Shown: positions 11,656 through 24,559 of the stretch, in pieces
Position numbering within the stretch: position 1 is the first letter of the stretch
How the letters are laid out: each line of letters starts with the position of its first letter
Assembly (NCBI GenBank): GCA_013368315.1
Contig: JAACJM010000098.1
Coordinates: 62,001-126,000 of the forward strand
Origin: Tetrapyrgos nigripes
Taxonomy: Eukaryota; Basidiomycota; Agaricomycetes; Agaricales; Campanellaceae
Direction: 5' to 3'
DNA: 64,000 nt
Made by a program: the position numbers and the translations under genes
Notes under the pieces: generated by a model
The model's database searches: none
What the model was told of the DNA's origin: nothing
Seen by the model: only the letters and a program-made list of their open reading frames with translations

Positions 11656-13485
11656 TCAAGTCTTGAGATCCAGCCTGTAACTTTCAATTCTCTCATATCT
11701 TCCATGCAGGTCACCAAAGAATATTGAGAGATAACTTGCCCATGAGTTATATCTTTCATGAAGACTTTTGACCTCGGTACCAATGAGATCTCTGAGACAT
11801 TCAAGATCCACACTATGTTCCACTGGTAAACCCATGAGGATGTTGTCCTGTATACCAATTGCAGCAACAGAGTCATCAACACCCAGTTCCGTTGGTTGGC
11901 AAACATGGATCAGTGTTGGCATCCCAGGGTTTGGACAGATGGCAGCATCAGGCCATGCAAGACGGATGGTGGGCCACCATGATGCAGGACGACAATCAGG
12001 ACAAGCATAAAGCTCAGTGTAAAAATGGTATGTTGTCAGAGCACCATCAGGTAGTGAGAACCTGTGCACCACCCAATGAGATTTGTTTGAGTGAACATGC
12101 TCAGATAACACCATCAATAAACGAGGTGCATCTTGCAGACCCCAATTATCCCAAAACATCCTTAACTCCCTACTCGCGTCCCCATGTTTCCCTTTGGAGA
12201 CAAGATCATGAATAGTCCATGCATCCATTGAATCAATGGGTAGGCAATCCACAAGTCCCTCAGGGCTATCTGTCATCCTGGAATAGAGGTATCTCTTGTA
12301 CATCTGATGAGCCCAAATAGCCAATGCATATTTGTTGACTGGATGCCCACAAATAGTGCTATTCAGAGCCTCGTCAAGTTTGCTGATATGCAACTGGGTA
12401 GCCCAGTTGAACAGTTCCTCGTGCATCTTCTGCCATGGTGGGAGGCTGTTCCAGTAATTGTCATAAATCTGCAGTTGGTCTGAGGAGACATTGTTACTTG
12501 CGGCGTCACGAGGAATTTTTGGTGAGAGAAATGAAAATTGCTCTGGGTCAGCTTTCAGGGGAGTCCAGACTTTTGTGCGGCATGCAGGGCACTCGAATGT
12601 TGAGTTATAGTCATGGCTTTGAAACATGGGTAGGCACTCTTCCTGAAGATATGATCAATCACAACAGACAGGTGAGAGCTTGAATATGAAAACTAAGGGG
12701 TAGACTGACGTGTAAAATGTGCCCACATTTCAACTGCCTCAATGGTTTAGGACTCGCTTGGATCCCATCATCTTCTGCCATCAGGTCCACATCCTCACCA
12801 CTGTCAACTTGAGGCTCTAGCGCCAGCGGTGGTTCTTCGAAATCTTCGAGACAGATATTACAGCATGCGTTATGGTCTTCGATACAGACGGATGGTACAT
12901 CTGAATGTACAAACCTAGACGGGACATCAGACAAGGTGGTAGCTTCGGGCAGGATATACTCACATTGCCAGCCATTCAGGTGAAGTAGGTCCATTGAATT
13001 CAGAAGGTGCAAGGTCAGAGATCCATGGCAGGTAACGAACAAGTGGTATTTTACCTGGAGCAAATGATAATAATGAAAGACACGCAAAGATAATATTAGT
13101 AAACGCCTGAATAGCATGGTTAACGAGGCTCACTTCTTCTCTCTTTAGCAGTCACTAGTCTGCTCAAGAGTTGCCCAAACTCGTCAAATTCCCGAAGACC
13201 CAGCCCAAGAACATTTGTTTGATTAGCGCGTCCCAAATCCATCAGCTTCCTTATCCTCGGTAGTACAACAACGAGTTGCTGTGGCTCGAGCTTGTTGAAT
13301 AATTCCTTCACACTCTCCACTGCCCATTGCAATTGATGAGGGAGCGGAGACGATGACGACGAATCTATATCAGCAGAAGCGTCCAGTGATGCTAGGCGCC
13401 GGTAGGAAAGTCTGGATAGGTTGTCCGAAACCTGGTCAACTTGCTCGGCACGTAGTTCTGCGATGGTTGAAGCGTTCTGGTCCAT
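11656..13485 (-). CDS. RING-B: RING-H2 finger protein, 544 aa, intact
   Basis: Four exons on the minus strand: 13485-13134, 13054-12964, 12914-12710 and 12642-11656. Introns of 79, 49 and 67 bp are GT-AG and phases match all other copies. The start is the ATG of the conserved MDQN motif. Exon 1 has a serine run and an acidic/leucine-rich helix region. The RING-H2 finger begins with CNIC in exon 3, continues as KCGHILH, and is completed by the Cys of EECLP and by CPAC in exon 4, so intron 3 splits it between the second His and the next Cys. The remaining 300 residues are a conserved unrecognised domain with a CPDC motif. RING-H2 proteins usually act as E3 ubiquitin ligases; that role is inferred. 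The exon 3 acidic loop is eight residues longer than in RING-D, -E, -F and -G, as it also is in RING-H. Confidence 0.85.
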
Positions 13486-13589
13486 GTCGTGAATTGGAGT
13501 GTCGAAGACAGAGACAAGAGGTTCAAGGAGACTGCAGCAATGTCGTAGCTTCGCAAGATCATTAATGAAGGAAGGCAGCCTCGTTCTAA

Positions 13590-13830
13590 GTGTAAGTACA
13601 TACAGCAGTTTGACAGGCCTGTCAAGAGGCATGCGCATGCCTCACTGTTCACTGTGTAGCATAATTGAGATTCGAGGCTGTGTGTCGTATAGGATGGCAA
13701 TTTCGGGGAGAGTGCCACAGATTTGCAACAGATTGAGACGAACGACTTGGTTCGAAAGAGAGGAACAAATTGGCCACGTTTACTCCAAACTACCTTCACG
13801 TGTGCATATGCAGAACCGAGACTAACAGTA
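13590..13830 (-). other. Conserved leader module upstream of RING-B
   Basis: This is the same 5' block as at 7380-7660. It ends, on the gene strand, with the CAAACTGCTGTATGTACTTA motif about 110 bases before the start codon. It is nearly identical to the RING-A and RING-G leaders. Confidence 0.6.
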
Positions 13831-13939
13831 AGTAAATATCGTTAGCGTTGACCATGGATGCGAGGTCAAAAGTCTCTATTAAATGTGATACCCTGAGACT
13901 ACCGTAAATAAATATATCTAGAGCGTATCATTAGTCGGA

Positions 13940-15535
13940 GTAGTGTACTAGTAACCAAAGAAGACCCGTGCAGCTACTCGAGTCCTTGGACTTCTATTAA
14001 TCCCATCCGCCCCAACGCCCCTGATTCCAGCTCCAAAAGACCTAGATAAAGATGACTCCCTTCCCCAGTGCACCCGGATCCCCCTTCCTACGCATAATCA
14101 TCTCCATAACCACGTCTTCAAAAACCCATTCCCATCTATCGCAACCTGTAGCCCCTTCAACTCGGGAACCAACATCGGTACCCCCACCCCCAACGCCTCC
14201 GTCTCATACGAAAGCGGGTCATATATAAGATGTTGGAAGAAGGTTCCAGTTTCGTGAGTTGGAAGAGCCCAACCCCAACCCCCTTCCCCATCCACAAACC
14301 CTCACCCACACCCTCACGCTGAGCAAACTCCAAAAATCCCTCCCCATCCCATCCCACTTTGCACAAACATACAACTGACAACAGGGGTCAATAACTAAAC
14401 TCTTAACTCCGCGCCGTTACAGTTGAATTCGTCTATAAGCAGCGTACGAGTTGTTATGGGTAAGGAGTTGACGGATGTGGTGGTGGTGAGGTTGGATGTG
14501 GTGTCATTGACGGAGCCTTCAAGGACGAAAGTGTATCGGTAACAAAGGGTAAGATATTGGAGGTTGGGGAGGAGGTGGAGGGTATTGTAGAAATGTGCCT
14601 CGTATGGAGAAAACCAATTTATTTGGAGGGAGGTGAGTTGATGAAAAGGTAGACGTAACTCGGCATCTGCGTGGGGAAGCTTAGAAGGTACGTCCTGAGT
14701 TTGAGGGAATAAAGGGAGAAAGAGTCGACGTAGATTGGGAGCGTTGGAGAAATAGTCTTTGGAGAGGTACCATCAGTATATCGTGCCTTCTGCAGACGGG
14801 ATAGTGAGCTTGAGAGTATGTAGGAGGGGGAGGTTGTTCTTCAGCGACGGAAGGGAAGGGTTAGAGGATATGTAACGGTCTTCGACGACGAGGTGCACGT
14901 CCGCCCAATGAGCCGAATGAGCCGAGAGTAAATCGAGGATTTCATAGATCCATTATTTGTGAAATAGAGTGTTTGGTGGTTTTATACGTCATTCGGAGTT
15001 CTTTGACGGTCAGGGGAGTAACTCCCGAACGGGATAACTATAGTTTGAGTAGGAATACGACGTAGGAGAGGTTAGGTTTCGACCGATGACCATCGGCGTC
15101 GATATCGTATTGTTGGAGGTCGATGATGATTTTAAATCATAATCGGGGCGTTTGAAGAGCTATGGAACGCTAATAAGACCATACTGCGGAAAGGCGAAGA
15201 GATGGAGGGGTCTCGGAAGGGTGATGTTTAAGGCGGCGGTGAGACAAAGAGAAAGGTGGTTCTCCTTCTCAAACTCGTCGAGGACAGTTATGAAAATGCG
15301 ACTCCAAAGTTCTGGAGGGACGCGACGGGTAGGATGGCTTTGTAGTTTTGGAGTCTGGTTTGGAGGGAGGGGTTAGGATGTCCTGGATCCTTCGGATGGT
15401 TTGAAAGATGGTGATAGTTTCGGAAGTGGAAGATGGCTGAAGAACGGGAGTTAGTAGAAGGTAGAGCCTTAAGAAAAGGGATCTTCAATTGCGAGCATCT
15501 GTACCAAGTTGGACTAAGCACTAGTTTGGACGAGA
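13940..15535 (-). pseudogene. FB2: F-box/LRR-like gene, broken
   Basis: FB2 is the second minus-strand copy of the F-box family, collinear with FB1 but without MITE-1. The F-box part lies near 15330-15150 and the leucine-rich part near 14990-14450. The C-terminal part (14400-13960) has a deletion relative to FB1. Frameshifts and a stop after the LFHK motif near 14960 break the frame. Its place between RING-B and RING-C matches FB4 between RING-F and RING-G. Confidence 0.78.
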
Positions 15536-15779
15536 CTATCTCTCACCTTGGAAACACCCACTGCAAGTGGCAGTAGCACTGGGTTGAGACAACCTCTGTG
15601 GTGGAATGAAACAAGGTGCTTTTGCTCAGACGCGTCGCGCCGACCAGCAAATTCGTCCTTCCTTGATATCTAATGTATAACATTTGTATCGTCAGTCTGC
15701 TTCAATGAGACTAGTTCCTAGCCATAATGATCCTCTCAACCAACTGGCATTTCATTGGCTTCCAGTTTTCTCCGCTGAG

Positions 15780-15985
15780 CTCATACGTGGCTCAGCAAAT
15801 CCTTTTACAAGATGATGCCCTACACAACACTAACACTTCCGACGTAGGGGTCTGCTACAAGAGACTAGGGTCTGCCCGATCATTTAATGCACATTGTCAC
15901 TATACTTTGTGCGGTGACACAAAGCCTGTGCGACTCGGACTGCGAGACCTCCACGCTCTCTTTTACCATCCAGTATTATTCATTG
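15780..15985 (+). pseudogene. Zinc-finger gene fragment (copy near RING-C)
   Basis: A second copy of the PHD-like exon fragment, similar to 10140-10330, again with intron-acceptor sequence attached. A short insertion near 15835 and an altered Cys/His pattern make it non-coding. The stretch 15540-15780 is F-box 5' flank. Confidence 0.55.
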
Positions 15986-17035
15986 ACGCGACGTTTGCTA
16001 GACCGGACATGGTGGCCAGTTGGCTAGCTAGACTCGTTCCCAGCCCGAGGTCAGTAGAAAACGTTGTGGCCCAGGTTGTGAATAACTTTAGAATAGATCC
16101 CTTCACACCGCCCTGCCTCTCTCCAAATATGTCGCGATATCAAGTCCTTCTACGCAATTCCAATGGCTGGCCCTTCCTACCTCTAACTAGGGTTCTAAAT
16201 TGGATGGATATGAGGTGAACGGCCACCGGTTCTTCAGCTTGAGTGTACGGGATATCAAACACGTATTGGCCTCAGCATAGGAAGACTCTTTCTCGACAAG
16301 ATTTACGGCCCCTGCTAGTTAACGACCTGTTGCGCTGGAGAGAGAGGTTTGAAGTTCAAGGCCTGGAAAAGTATTATTTTCAAAGGTGCTTTTACTCATT
16401 CCATACTCACTTTTCCGATGTGACATCATGCCACAGTCTCAGTCTGCGCGTCTGGATTCGTCTTCCCCGACTTCCCCAATGGTCTTTTCACCCGAACACC
16501 AGAAGCCACGATCATCTCTACCCTTCCATAACTCATGTATAATGGTCTCCAAAATCACTCAATTCATTGGCTTCCAGCTTTCTTCACCGAGGTCAAAGTT
16601 GTCTTTAAACTGTTGTCGACGTCTGAAGTCGTATTTTGAAAATTTCCATTGCCTCCGAGTGTCAATTGACGATGTCTCTCTCTTCAGCTCAGTCTCTAAG
16701 ACACATTTCAGACGTGAACGGCGTACTGATAGCCTTCAAGAATTTGAAGGAGTAGCAGGCTCACTACTTTTCCGGCTCAACATCAGCGCCCATTTTACTT
16801 CCACTCTCATTTTCACTGCCTTCATCTTTTTCTCACATTCAACGACAGTTTAAATTTACTACCACTACCTGAAGGGACAAGTTTGTGTATTTTCATGTTG
16901 GTAAAAGCAGCGGTGCTTGCGAGTGCATGCCTTCAAGTCAAACTTTTCTTTCTTTTCTACTTCACAGAAACTTGAGATTTAGGCCATTCCTCAGTATATA
17001 ATCATAATCATAATGCAGTCTGTGCTATAGTTGTT
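15986..17035. other. Shared module downstream of RING-C
   Basis: This is the counterpart of 10331-11655 but without MITE-2, so it shows the empty site near 16170. Open frames here are short and mutually incompatible. From about 16870 it is the conserved RING 3' flank. No gene is supported. Confidence 0.5.
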
Positions 17036-18824
17036 CTAGAGATCCAGTCTGTCGCTTTCAGCTCTCTCATATCTTCCATACAGGTCACCGAAGAATGTTG
17101 AGAGAGAATTTGTCCATGAAATATATCTTTCATGAAGATTTTTGACCTCGGGGTGCATAAGATCCCTGAGACGTTCAAGATCCACACTATGTTCTGCCAG
17201 TAAACCCATGAGCATGTTGTGCTGTATACCAGCCGCAGCAACAGAGTCATCAACGCCCAGTTCCATTGGTTGGCGAACATGGATCAACGTTGGCACGCCG
17301 GGGTTTGGACAGATGGGACCATCAGGCCACGCGAGGCATATTGCAGGCCACCATGACGCAGGCCGACAATCAGGACAAGCCTGAAGCTCAGTGTGAAAAT
17401 GGTATGTTGTCAGAGTACCATCAGGTAGTGAGAACCTGTGCACCACCCAATGAGACTCATCTGGGCGAACGTGCTTGGCTAACACCGCCAATAAACGAGG
17501 TGCATCTTGCAGACCCCAACTATACCAAAACTGCCTTAACTCCCTACTTGCATCCCCATGTTTCCCTTTGGAGACGAGAGCGCTAATATACTGCGCCGTC
17601 ATTGAACCAATAGTTAGGCAATCCACAAGTCCCTCGCGGCTATCTGTCATCCTGGAATAGACGTATCTCTTGTACATCTGATGAGTCCAAATAGATAACG
17701 CGTATTCGTTGACTGGACGCCCACGAGTAGTGCTCTTCAGAGCCTCGTCAAGTTCGCTAATATGCAACCGGGTAGTCCAGTTCAACATGTCCTCGTGCAT
17801 CTTCTGCCATGGTGGGAGGCTCTTCCAGTAATCGATATAAGTCTGCCGTTGGTCCGAGGGGACATTGTTACGTGCGGCGTCGCGAGGAATTTTTGGTGAG
17901 CGAAGCGAAAATTGCTCTGGGTCAGCCGGAGTCCAGACTTTTGTGCGGCATGCAGGGCACTCGAACGTTGAATTATAGTCATGGCTTCGAAACATGGGTA
18001 GGCACTCTTCCTGAAGATATGATCAATCACGACGGACAAGTGAGAGCTTGAATGTGAAAGCTAAGGGGCAGACTGACGTGTAAAACATGCCCACATTTCA
18101 ACTGCCTCAATGGGTTAGGACTCGCTTGGGTCCCATCGTCACCGCCATCAACTTCTCCTGCTAGTGCTGGTTCTACAAAATCTTCCAGACAGATATTACA
18201 GCATGCGTTATGGTCTTCGATACAGACGGATGGTACGTCTGAATGTACAAACCTAGACGGGACGTCAGACGATGTGGAGGCTTTGGGGAGGATATACTCA
18301 CATTGCCAGCCATTCAGGTGAAGCAGGTCCATTGACTTTGGAAGGTGCAATGTCGGAGATCCATGGCAGATAACGAACAAGTGGTATTTTACCTGGAACA
18401 AATGATAATAATGAAAAACACGCAAAGATAATATTAGTAAACGCCTGAATAACATAGTTAATGAGGCCTCACTTCTTCTCTCTTTAGCAGTCACTATTCT
18501 GTCCAAGAGTTGCCCGAACTCGTCAAATTCCTGGAGATCCAGCCCAAGACCATTTGTTTGATTAGCGCGTCCCAAATCTATCAGCTTCCTAATCCTCGGT
18601 AGCACAAACACGAGTTGCTCTGGCTCGAGCTTGTTGAATAATTCCTTCACACTCTCCACTGCCCATTGCAATTGATTAGGGAGCGGAGATAATGACAATG
18701 AATCTGCATCAGAAGCGTCCAGTGATGCTAAGCGGTATGAAAGCCTGGATACGTTGTCCAAGATCTGGTCAACTTGTTCCGCTGAGGCGCGTAGTTCTGC
18801 GATAGTTGAAGTGTTCTGGTCCAT
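17036..18824 (-). CDS. RING-C: RING-H2 finger protein, 530 aa, intact
   Basis: Exons 18824-18473, 18392-18302, 18252-18078 and 18010-17036 join in phase through GT-AG introns of 80, 49 and 67 bp. The RING-H2 ligands are all present: CNIC, KCGH.LH, EECLP and CPAC. The acidic loop in exon 3 is short (GEVDGGDDG). The C-terminal domain keeps CPDC and the conserved WVVHRFSLPDG motif. Introns 1 and 2 carry no stop in the exon 1 frame: retaining both would give a continuous frame into exon 3 with a hydrophobic insertion. Its opposite-strand counterpart in the mirror array is RING-F. Confidence 0.86.
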
Positions 18825-18839
18825 GTCGTGGATCGGAAT

Positions 18840-19300
18840 GTCGAGGGAAGAGACAAGAGGTTTAAAGAGACTGCCATAATAAATGTTTTTGATGTACTCC
18901 TTCCCACAAGTTGTAGCTTGGCTTTTTTATCATTGATAGGCGCGTAAGTACATACAGCAGTTTGACAGGATCCATCTACGCACGCTTTACTGTTCGCCGT
19001 ATACCATGCTGTTGCATGATTTGAGGCTGTGCGTCGGATAGGATGGCTGATTTTAGGTGAGTTGGAGCCACAGATTTGCAGTAGATTGAGACGAACGACT
19101 CAGAAAGAGAGGAATAAAATTGGCCGCGCTTACTTCGAAAGGAACAGACGCGAATACAGTAAGAGGCCACTTTAGTCTTTGGGACTGTATCGCAAGCAGC
19201 AAGTTTCCTAGGGCAACTTGGATGCAAATATCTATAATCTGCGAGATAACGAAGCCACAGTAAAACACACATGTACGTACAGTAAATAATAACCTAGGCT
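18840..19300 (-). other. RING-C leader module and intergenic flank
   Basis: It contains the conserved RING leader (about 18950-19135). Beyond that, 19140-19300 shows no feature. This is the inner end of the left duplicated array; the next gene is single copy. Confidence 0.55.
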
Positions 19301-19323
19301 CTATGTACGTTATAATTTCCCCA

Positions 19324-22300
19324 TCACTTCCCCCCCTCCCTCTCATCCCACCAAATCCTCCTAACCCACCTTCTCCTCCTCGTCACAGAGCCAGGGTAGG
19401 GTGTAGGAGAAGGATTTTGCCAGGCGTCGTTTGTGTAGATGAAGCCATCTATAATTCAAAACGAGGCAACGAGGGGGGGAAAGGTGACTCGTCAGTGTCG
19501 TGTCGGCAACCAAAACAGAGATTAAATGACGAAATGACATAGATGGCGAATTGGAAGTAACAGTAAAAAGTCAGTTAAAAGATTCAGACAATAAAAAACA
19601 ATAAAAATAAAAATTTGTCAACGCAACGTGCACAACATGACAAGTAAAAAAAGTGCCATCGTATCAGCTGGCAGCAAAGAGAAACGAAAGGAACGAAGCC
19701 TGAGCCCGAAAACGAATACGTCGAAATAGACAAACCAGAAAACACAAAAAAAAAGATTAAGAAAAAGATCGAGAAAAAAACCCACCTTCATCACCACCGC
19801 ACATCCATCCTTTGTCTTCGTCTTCATCATTAACCCCAGTTCCCCCCCTTCTCCCAAACGAAAAACTAACATCAACATTAACAGATACCCCAAATACGAT
19901 GAAGAAGGATATTTCTAATTGATGTTTGCGTTCTTGTTCCCATTGCCCCTCCTCCTCCTCCTCCTCCTCCTGGGATTGACGGGTTTGACGGGTTTGGTGG
20001 ACTTGGTAGTACCCGTGACTCGGTCCAATCGGTCGAGTTCGTTTCCGTACTCCAGCTTTAAACGTTATATCGAGCCATCTGCCTCTCTCTGACTTCCCAT
20101 TCCCAAAATCATCCCCATCCCCATCCCCATCCTCTTCACTATCACCTTCCCCGTCCTCATCGTCGTCCTCATCGTCGTCGTCCTCACCTTCATCATCCAA
20201 AAGTGAAGAAACTTGATCGGGTTTGAAAGCACCCACAGACGACGCCCCAGCCCCGGCATCATAATCAACTCTCCAATCTTCCGTTTCTATGAATTTCCAT
20301 CCTGGAGCGAGGGAGAAGGTTAGGTTGCTGCTGTACGAATGAGGTGAGTTGTGGGGAGGACGACGTGAACGACGTGAGGGCCAGTGCGATGTAAGGTGTG
20401 TTGTGAGTTGTGTGTTGGGGAAAACGTGAACGACGTGTCAAGTTTTGAGTAAGACGAGGGAAAGGAAAAATAATAGAATTGGTCTTGGTCAGTACGTGTT
20501 TATTGGTACTTTCACTTTAAGAAAACCGAGAATATGAAGCGAAGAAAAAAAACTCAAAAAAACCCACCTAATCATCCCCGGCCCCAACGCCGCTGGTTCT
20601 GATCCTGCTTCATACCCACCTCCACTATTTCCACTTGCACCCTTCCCATCTCTCGGATCCTCATATTCACCATGCGCATGCGCATGTGCTCCAGACATCG
20701 TCCTCCTCATAGCATTCGTACCCATACTAGTACTCGTATTCCCCGACCCACTCCCACTCCCACTCCCCAACCCAACCCCCAACGGATTAATCCCCCCAAA
20801 CCCATCTCTTCCCCTCGTCCAAGGTGCTCTTTCAGTTCCGAGATTCGATTTACTAAAGCCTTTTTTAAAGGTTTGAATGGCTTGGGTTATTTCTGGGGAT
20901 ATGGAGTTTATGTGGTTGGCCGAAGACGAAGAAGACGGGACGGGGTTTATGTGAGAAGATGACGAAGAAGAAAAAGTGCGTTTAGGTGATAACATTGATA
21001 ACGATGGACGTTTCTGGTTCTGGTTCTCCTTGTACTCTTTCTGTTCACGTTCTCGTTTTTCCAACGTCGTCTCTACATCCCCAACACCCTCCATACTCCC
21101 CTCCTCAACCAAATCCCCCATCGCACTAGCCGGCAACGGGGGTATAAGCGCAAAAGGAGGTAATGGTGCTAGAGTATCTAATAAAGCGTTGCGTGTTCGT
21201 GTCTGTGTCCAAGTGGGGGACGTTGGGGTGCTAGTGTTGGATTTAGCCGCTTTCTTCGCTTTCTTGACGGTTGGAGAAGTAGACGGCGAAGAGGAAAAAG
21301 CCAACGACTCTGAGAGTTTACGTCCAATTCTCAAAGTCGATGTAGCGTTGGCATTGGTATCATGTCCCGCATTCGCAAGCACACTACCAAACCTCATCGC
21401 CGTCTGTGAATCACACCTCTCATTCTCCCACAACTCGACTTCTCGCAACTCTGCATTCCAAATTCGATCTGTTAACGAATTCGTTGAGAGAGCGAGGGTA
21501 GCGAGAGATTTGAGGCGATTTATCAACCCCGATGCTCCCATGTGTGAACGAGGTAAAGATACATTGACCGTGATGAATGGTCTTGGACAGAATCTGAAAG
21601 ATATTTGGGTAACAGGAACTTTAGGAATGTGTTGAGGGAAGAAAGACCTCGGGGTCAGAGGGACGGGTTTAAGAGGAAGTGAGCGATTTGGGAAGAAGAA
21701 TGCGAGAGGACGGGGAATTGGGAGGGTTAGTGTAGGTGTTGGGGAGGGTGACCATGTCCAGAGATAATTCGGACGAAGGCTGGAAGCGACGTGATGCTGT
21801 AGTTGAAGGAACAGTGAGGATAAATGTGGATTGGATGATAATACGGGTAATGCAACGCCAAAAAAGGCGATTAGCCGGGTTGGTATGAACGGAGAGAGGA
21901 AGAGGATTGAAGGGATGAGGAGAGCTAGGATGGTGAGGACTGTTGTGGATACAGGAGAGGATAGAGACAGTTGGGACAGTATGGGTGTAATGGCTGCATG
22001 GGTATCAGCGTGTAAACCCATAAGATTCTGTATAGCTTGGAGGTTTCCTTGATAGTCTACACTATCTTCTACGGGTGGAGGAGAGGCGTCTTGAGTGGTA
22101 GACGGAGGAGCAAACGACACCGCTGGAGGTGGTAGACGACGTCGGGGGATGTGGGCGGTGGAAAGCATAATACATGCCAGTATCACCAATGGCAGAACAA
22201 ACAAGACTTGTGGAAAGGTGCATATGAACGCATAGACGCAGAGCAGCGCAGTAGTCGGTTTCCATCCCTTCTTCCATGTCATCAACTCTTCTGCTGTGTC

Positions 22301-22600
22301 TTGAAACCAAAACAATCCCCCTACGCGGTCTACGAAGCGTTTAAAGTTGATAGTAGTGGTCTGGATGGAAAGAGGGTCCTTGTTGGATAACAAGACTGCT
22401 TTGGTGCGTTTGCGACGAGGGTTGTAGCCTGCATCTTCAGATGGGACGGAAGACGAGAGCAGGAGTTGGGGAAGGATGGCGAAGGATGTTGGGAGAGATG
22501 CAGGTGGATTGGGTGGATTAGACGGTAAAGACGTTCGTTGTCTCTTTGCATCTTGTCTCTTTGCAGTAGATGGTATTCGCACATACGAAAGGGTCGCCAT
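19324..22600 (-). CDS. Pex23/Pex24-type peroxin with DysF domain, about 766 aa
   Basis: Exon 1 is 22600-20568, with an N-terminal basic region, two long hydrophobic segments near residues 117-147 and 217-254, and the start of a dysferlin (DysF) domain (ELREVELWENER, later APWTRGRDGF). Exon 2 starts at 20330 (SLAPGWKFIETEDWR). The last exon, 19448-19324, encodes DGFIYTNDAW and the basic end VTRRRRWVRRIWWDE, the classic DysF finish. With a donor at 20188 everything stays in phase. A second in-phase donor at 20146 would add 14 acidic residues. The intron between exons 2 and 3 (739 bp) is unusually long and carries an acidic open frame and a CCT-repeat. Family members are ER/peroxisome membrane proteins that shape the membrane and regulate peroxisome number. 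Confidence 0.82.
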
Positions 22601-22639
22601 GATTAGTTAATACGCGTAGTCTTCTTTGAATGTATAGAA

Positions 22640-23760
22640 CTGAGACTAAGTAAATATCTAGAGCGTAGTAGTAACTGAAGAAGACCCGTGCAGCTGCTCG
22701 GGTCCTTGGGCTTTTGCTAATCTCACTATGCCTATGTCTATGCCTCTTCGAACTCGAATAAATCCAAATCCTCAACTCTCTCAAGTCTCAAATTTGACAT
22801 TTGACATCCGGCATTCGGCATCCTAATAGGATTCGGGCTGGGTGTCCAACGTCATGGGGGGTTACGATTAAACTCGTCTATAAGCAGCGCAAGAGTCAGA
22901 GTTGTTATGGGTAAGACATCGACGAATGTTGTGGTGGTGAGGTTGGAAGTGGCATCGTTGATGGAGCCTTCAAGGACGAAAGCGTATCGGCAAGAAAGGG
23001 TGGAGGGTGTTGTAGAAATGCGCCTCGTATGGAGAAAAGCGGTTTATTTGGAGGGAGGTGAGTTGATGAAAAGGTAGACGTAACCCGGCATCTGCGTGGG
23101 GAAGCTTAGAGGGTATGTCCTGAGTTTGAAGGAATATAGGTATCGTTGATACGTTGTTCGTAAATAGAGACCTAGGTCGTTTTATACAGAGTTCGGGGTT
23201 ATTTGACGGTAAGACTGATATGCAGGGGAGTACTAGCTCCCGAACGGGATAGCCATGGTCTGAGCAGGGATACGACGTAGGAGAGTTTAGGTTTCTACCG
23301 ACGACCATCGGCGTTGATATCGTATTGTTGGAGGCCGATGATGATTTTAGATCATAATTGGGGCGTTTGAAGAGCTACGGAACGCCAATAAGAGCAAACT
23401 GCGGAAAAACGAAGAGATGAAGGGGTCTCGGACGGAAGAATGGGTGACGTTTAAGGCGGTGGTGAGACAGAGAGAAAGGTAGTTCTCTTTCTCAAATCCG
23501 TCGGGGACGTTGATGAAGATACAACTCCAAAGTTCTGGAGGGACGCTCCGAATAGGATTGCTTTGTAGTTTTGGAGTCTGGTTTGGAGGGAGGGGTTGGG
23601 GATGTCCTGAATATTTCGGATGGTTTGGTCCGTTGAAAGAATGTTAAAAGCTTCTGAAGTGGAAGGAAGATGGCTGAAGGACCGGAGGTGGTAAAAGGTA
23701 GAGCCTTAAGAAAAGGGATCTTCAATTGCGAGCATCTGCACCAAGTTAGACAAAGCACTT
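22640..23760 (-). pseudogene. FB3: F-box/LRR-like remnant with internal deletion
   Basis: The F-box region (about 23580-23380), part of the leucine-rich region (23110-22860) and the 3'-end palindrome (22683-22704) match FB1/FB2. Most of the middle is missing: homology jumps near 23140, and only a scrap around 23150-23200 remains. It abuts the start of the peroxin gene, whose ATG is only about 80 bases from the palindrome. Confidence 0.72.
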
Positions 23761-24559
23761 TCGGACGCGACTATCTCTCACATTGGAAACACCCACTGAA
23801 GGGGTCTAGACAACCCACTGCAAGTGGCAGTAGCACACTGGGTTGAGACAACTTCGTGGAACGAGACAAGGCGCTGTTGCTCAGACGCGTCGCGCCGACC
23901 GGCAAATTTCGTCAGGTAAACCAGTTACCAATGTCCTTCCCCAACTTTGTATCACCAGTCTGCTTCAATGAGACTAGTTCCACCCACAATAGTCCTCTCA
24001 ACCACCTGACATTTCATTGGCTTCCAGTTTTCTCTGCTGAGCTCATACGTGTTCAACTAAGCCTTTCGCATATCCAATCATTGCATAGTACGTTTCCGTC
24101 AACGTCTCAAGAGTCAAGAAATTGTATGGGATATGATAGACGAAGGGTCTTGAAGCTTTCAGGCGCGTCTCTGTAGCCCAAAACGCGAAGGCGGTACCGA
24201 GAATCTGCGAGAATCAAAGGAAGCGGTGTTCCGAGAACAGTTCGGTGTGAGTGCTAGTTACTGATAATTGCTCGTCAATACTACATTTGGATCTGATGGC
24301 ATACTTTATCAGAGTTAGATGACCGATTTCTCAAGGAAGATACAAAGAACAGCATTCGCACTGCGTGGCAGCTTTTGGAGAGGAGCGGTAAGCCCCACTG
24401 TGGCAAAAAGCTCTGCATCAGTGGCGAATGCCAATAGATTACTTTGTGGTGCTTGATTGAGATCAAATTCGTCCATGGTATAAGTAAATTTTAAAATGAA
24501 CTAGCTCCGTATCAGTCACTCGCCGAGGATTCCCTCTGTATCGTCTGAGCCTATCAGCA
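23761..24559. other. Spacer with duplicated block before the 7-TM gene
   Basis: It holds F-box 5' flank and a block at about 23990-24170 repeated near 29190-29345 and 33040-33180. One frame reads LTFHWLPVFSAELIRV, perhaps an old leucine-rich fragment. 24180-24559 shows nothing recognisable apart from being the upstream region of the next gene. Confidence 0.45.

Noticed and set aside
19757..20236. Acidic 159-codon minus-strand frame as a separate gene
   Set aside because: It starts inside peroxin exon 2 and the true DysF end lies in a later exon, so it is better read as exon 2 running into an intron.
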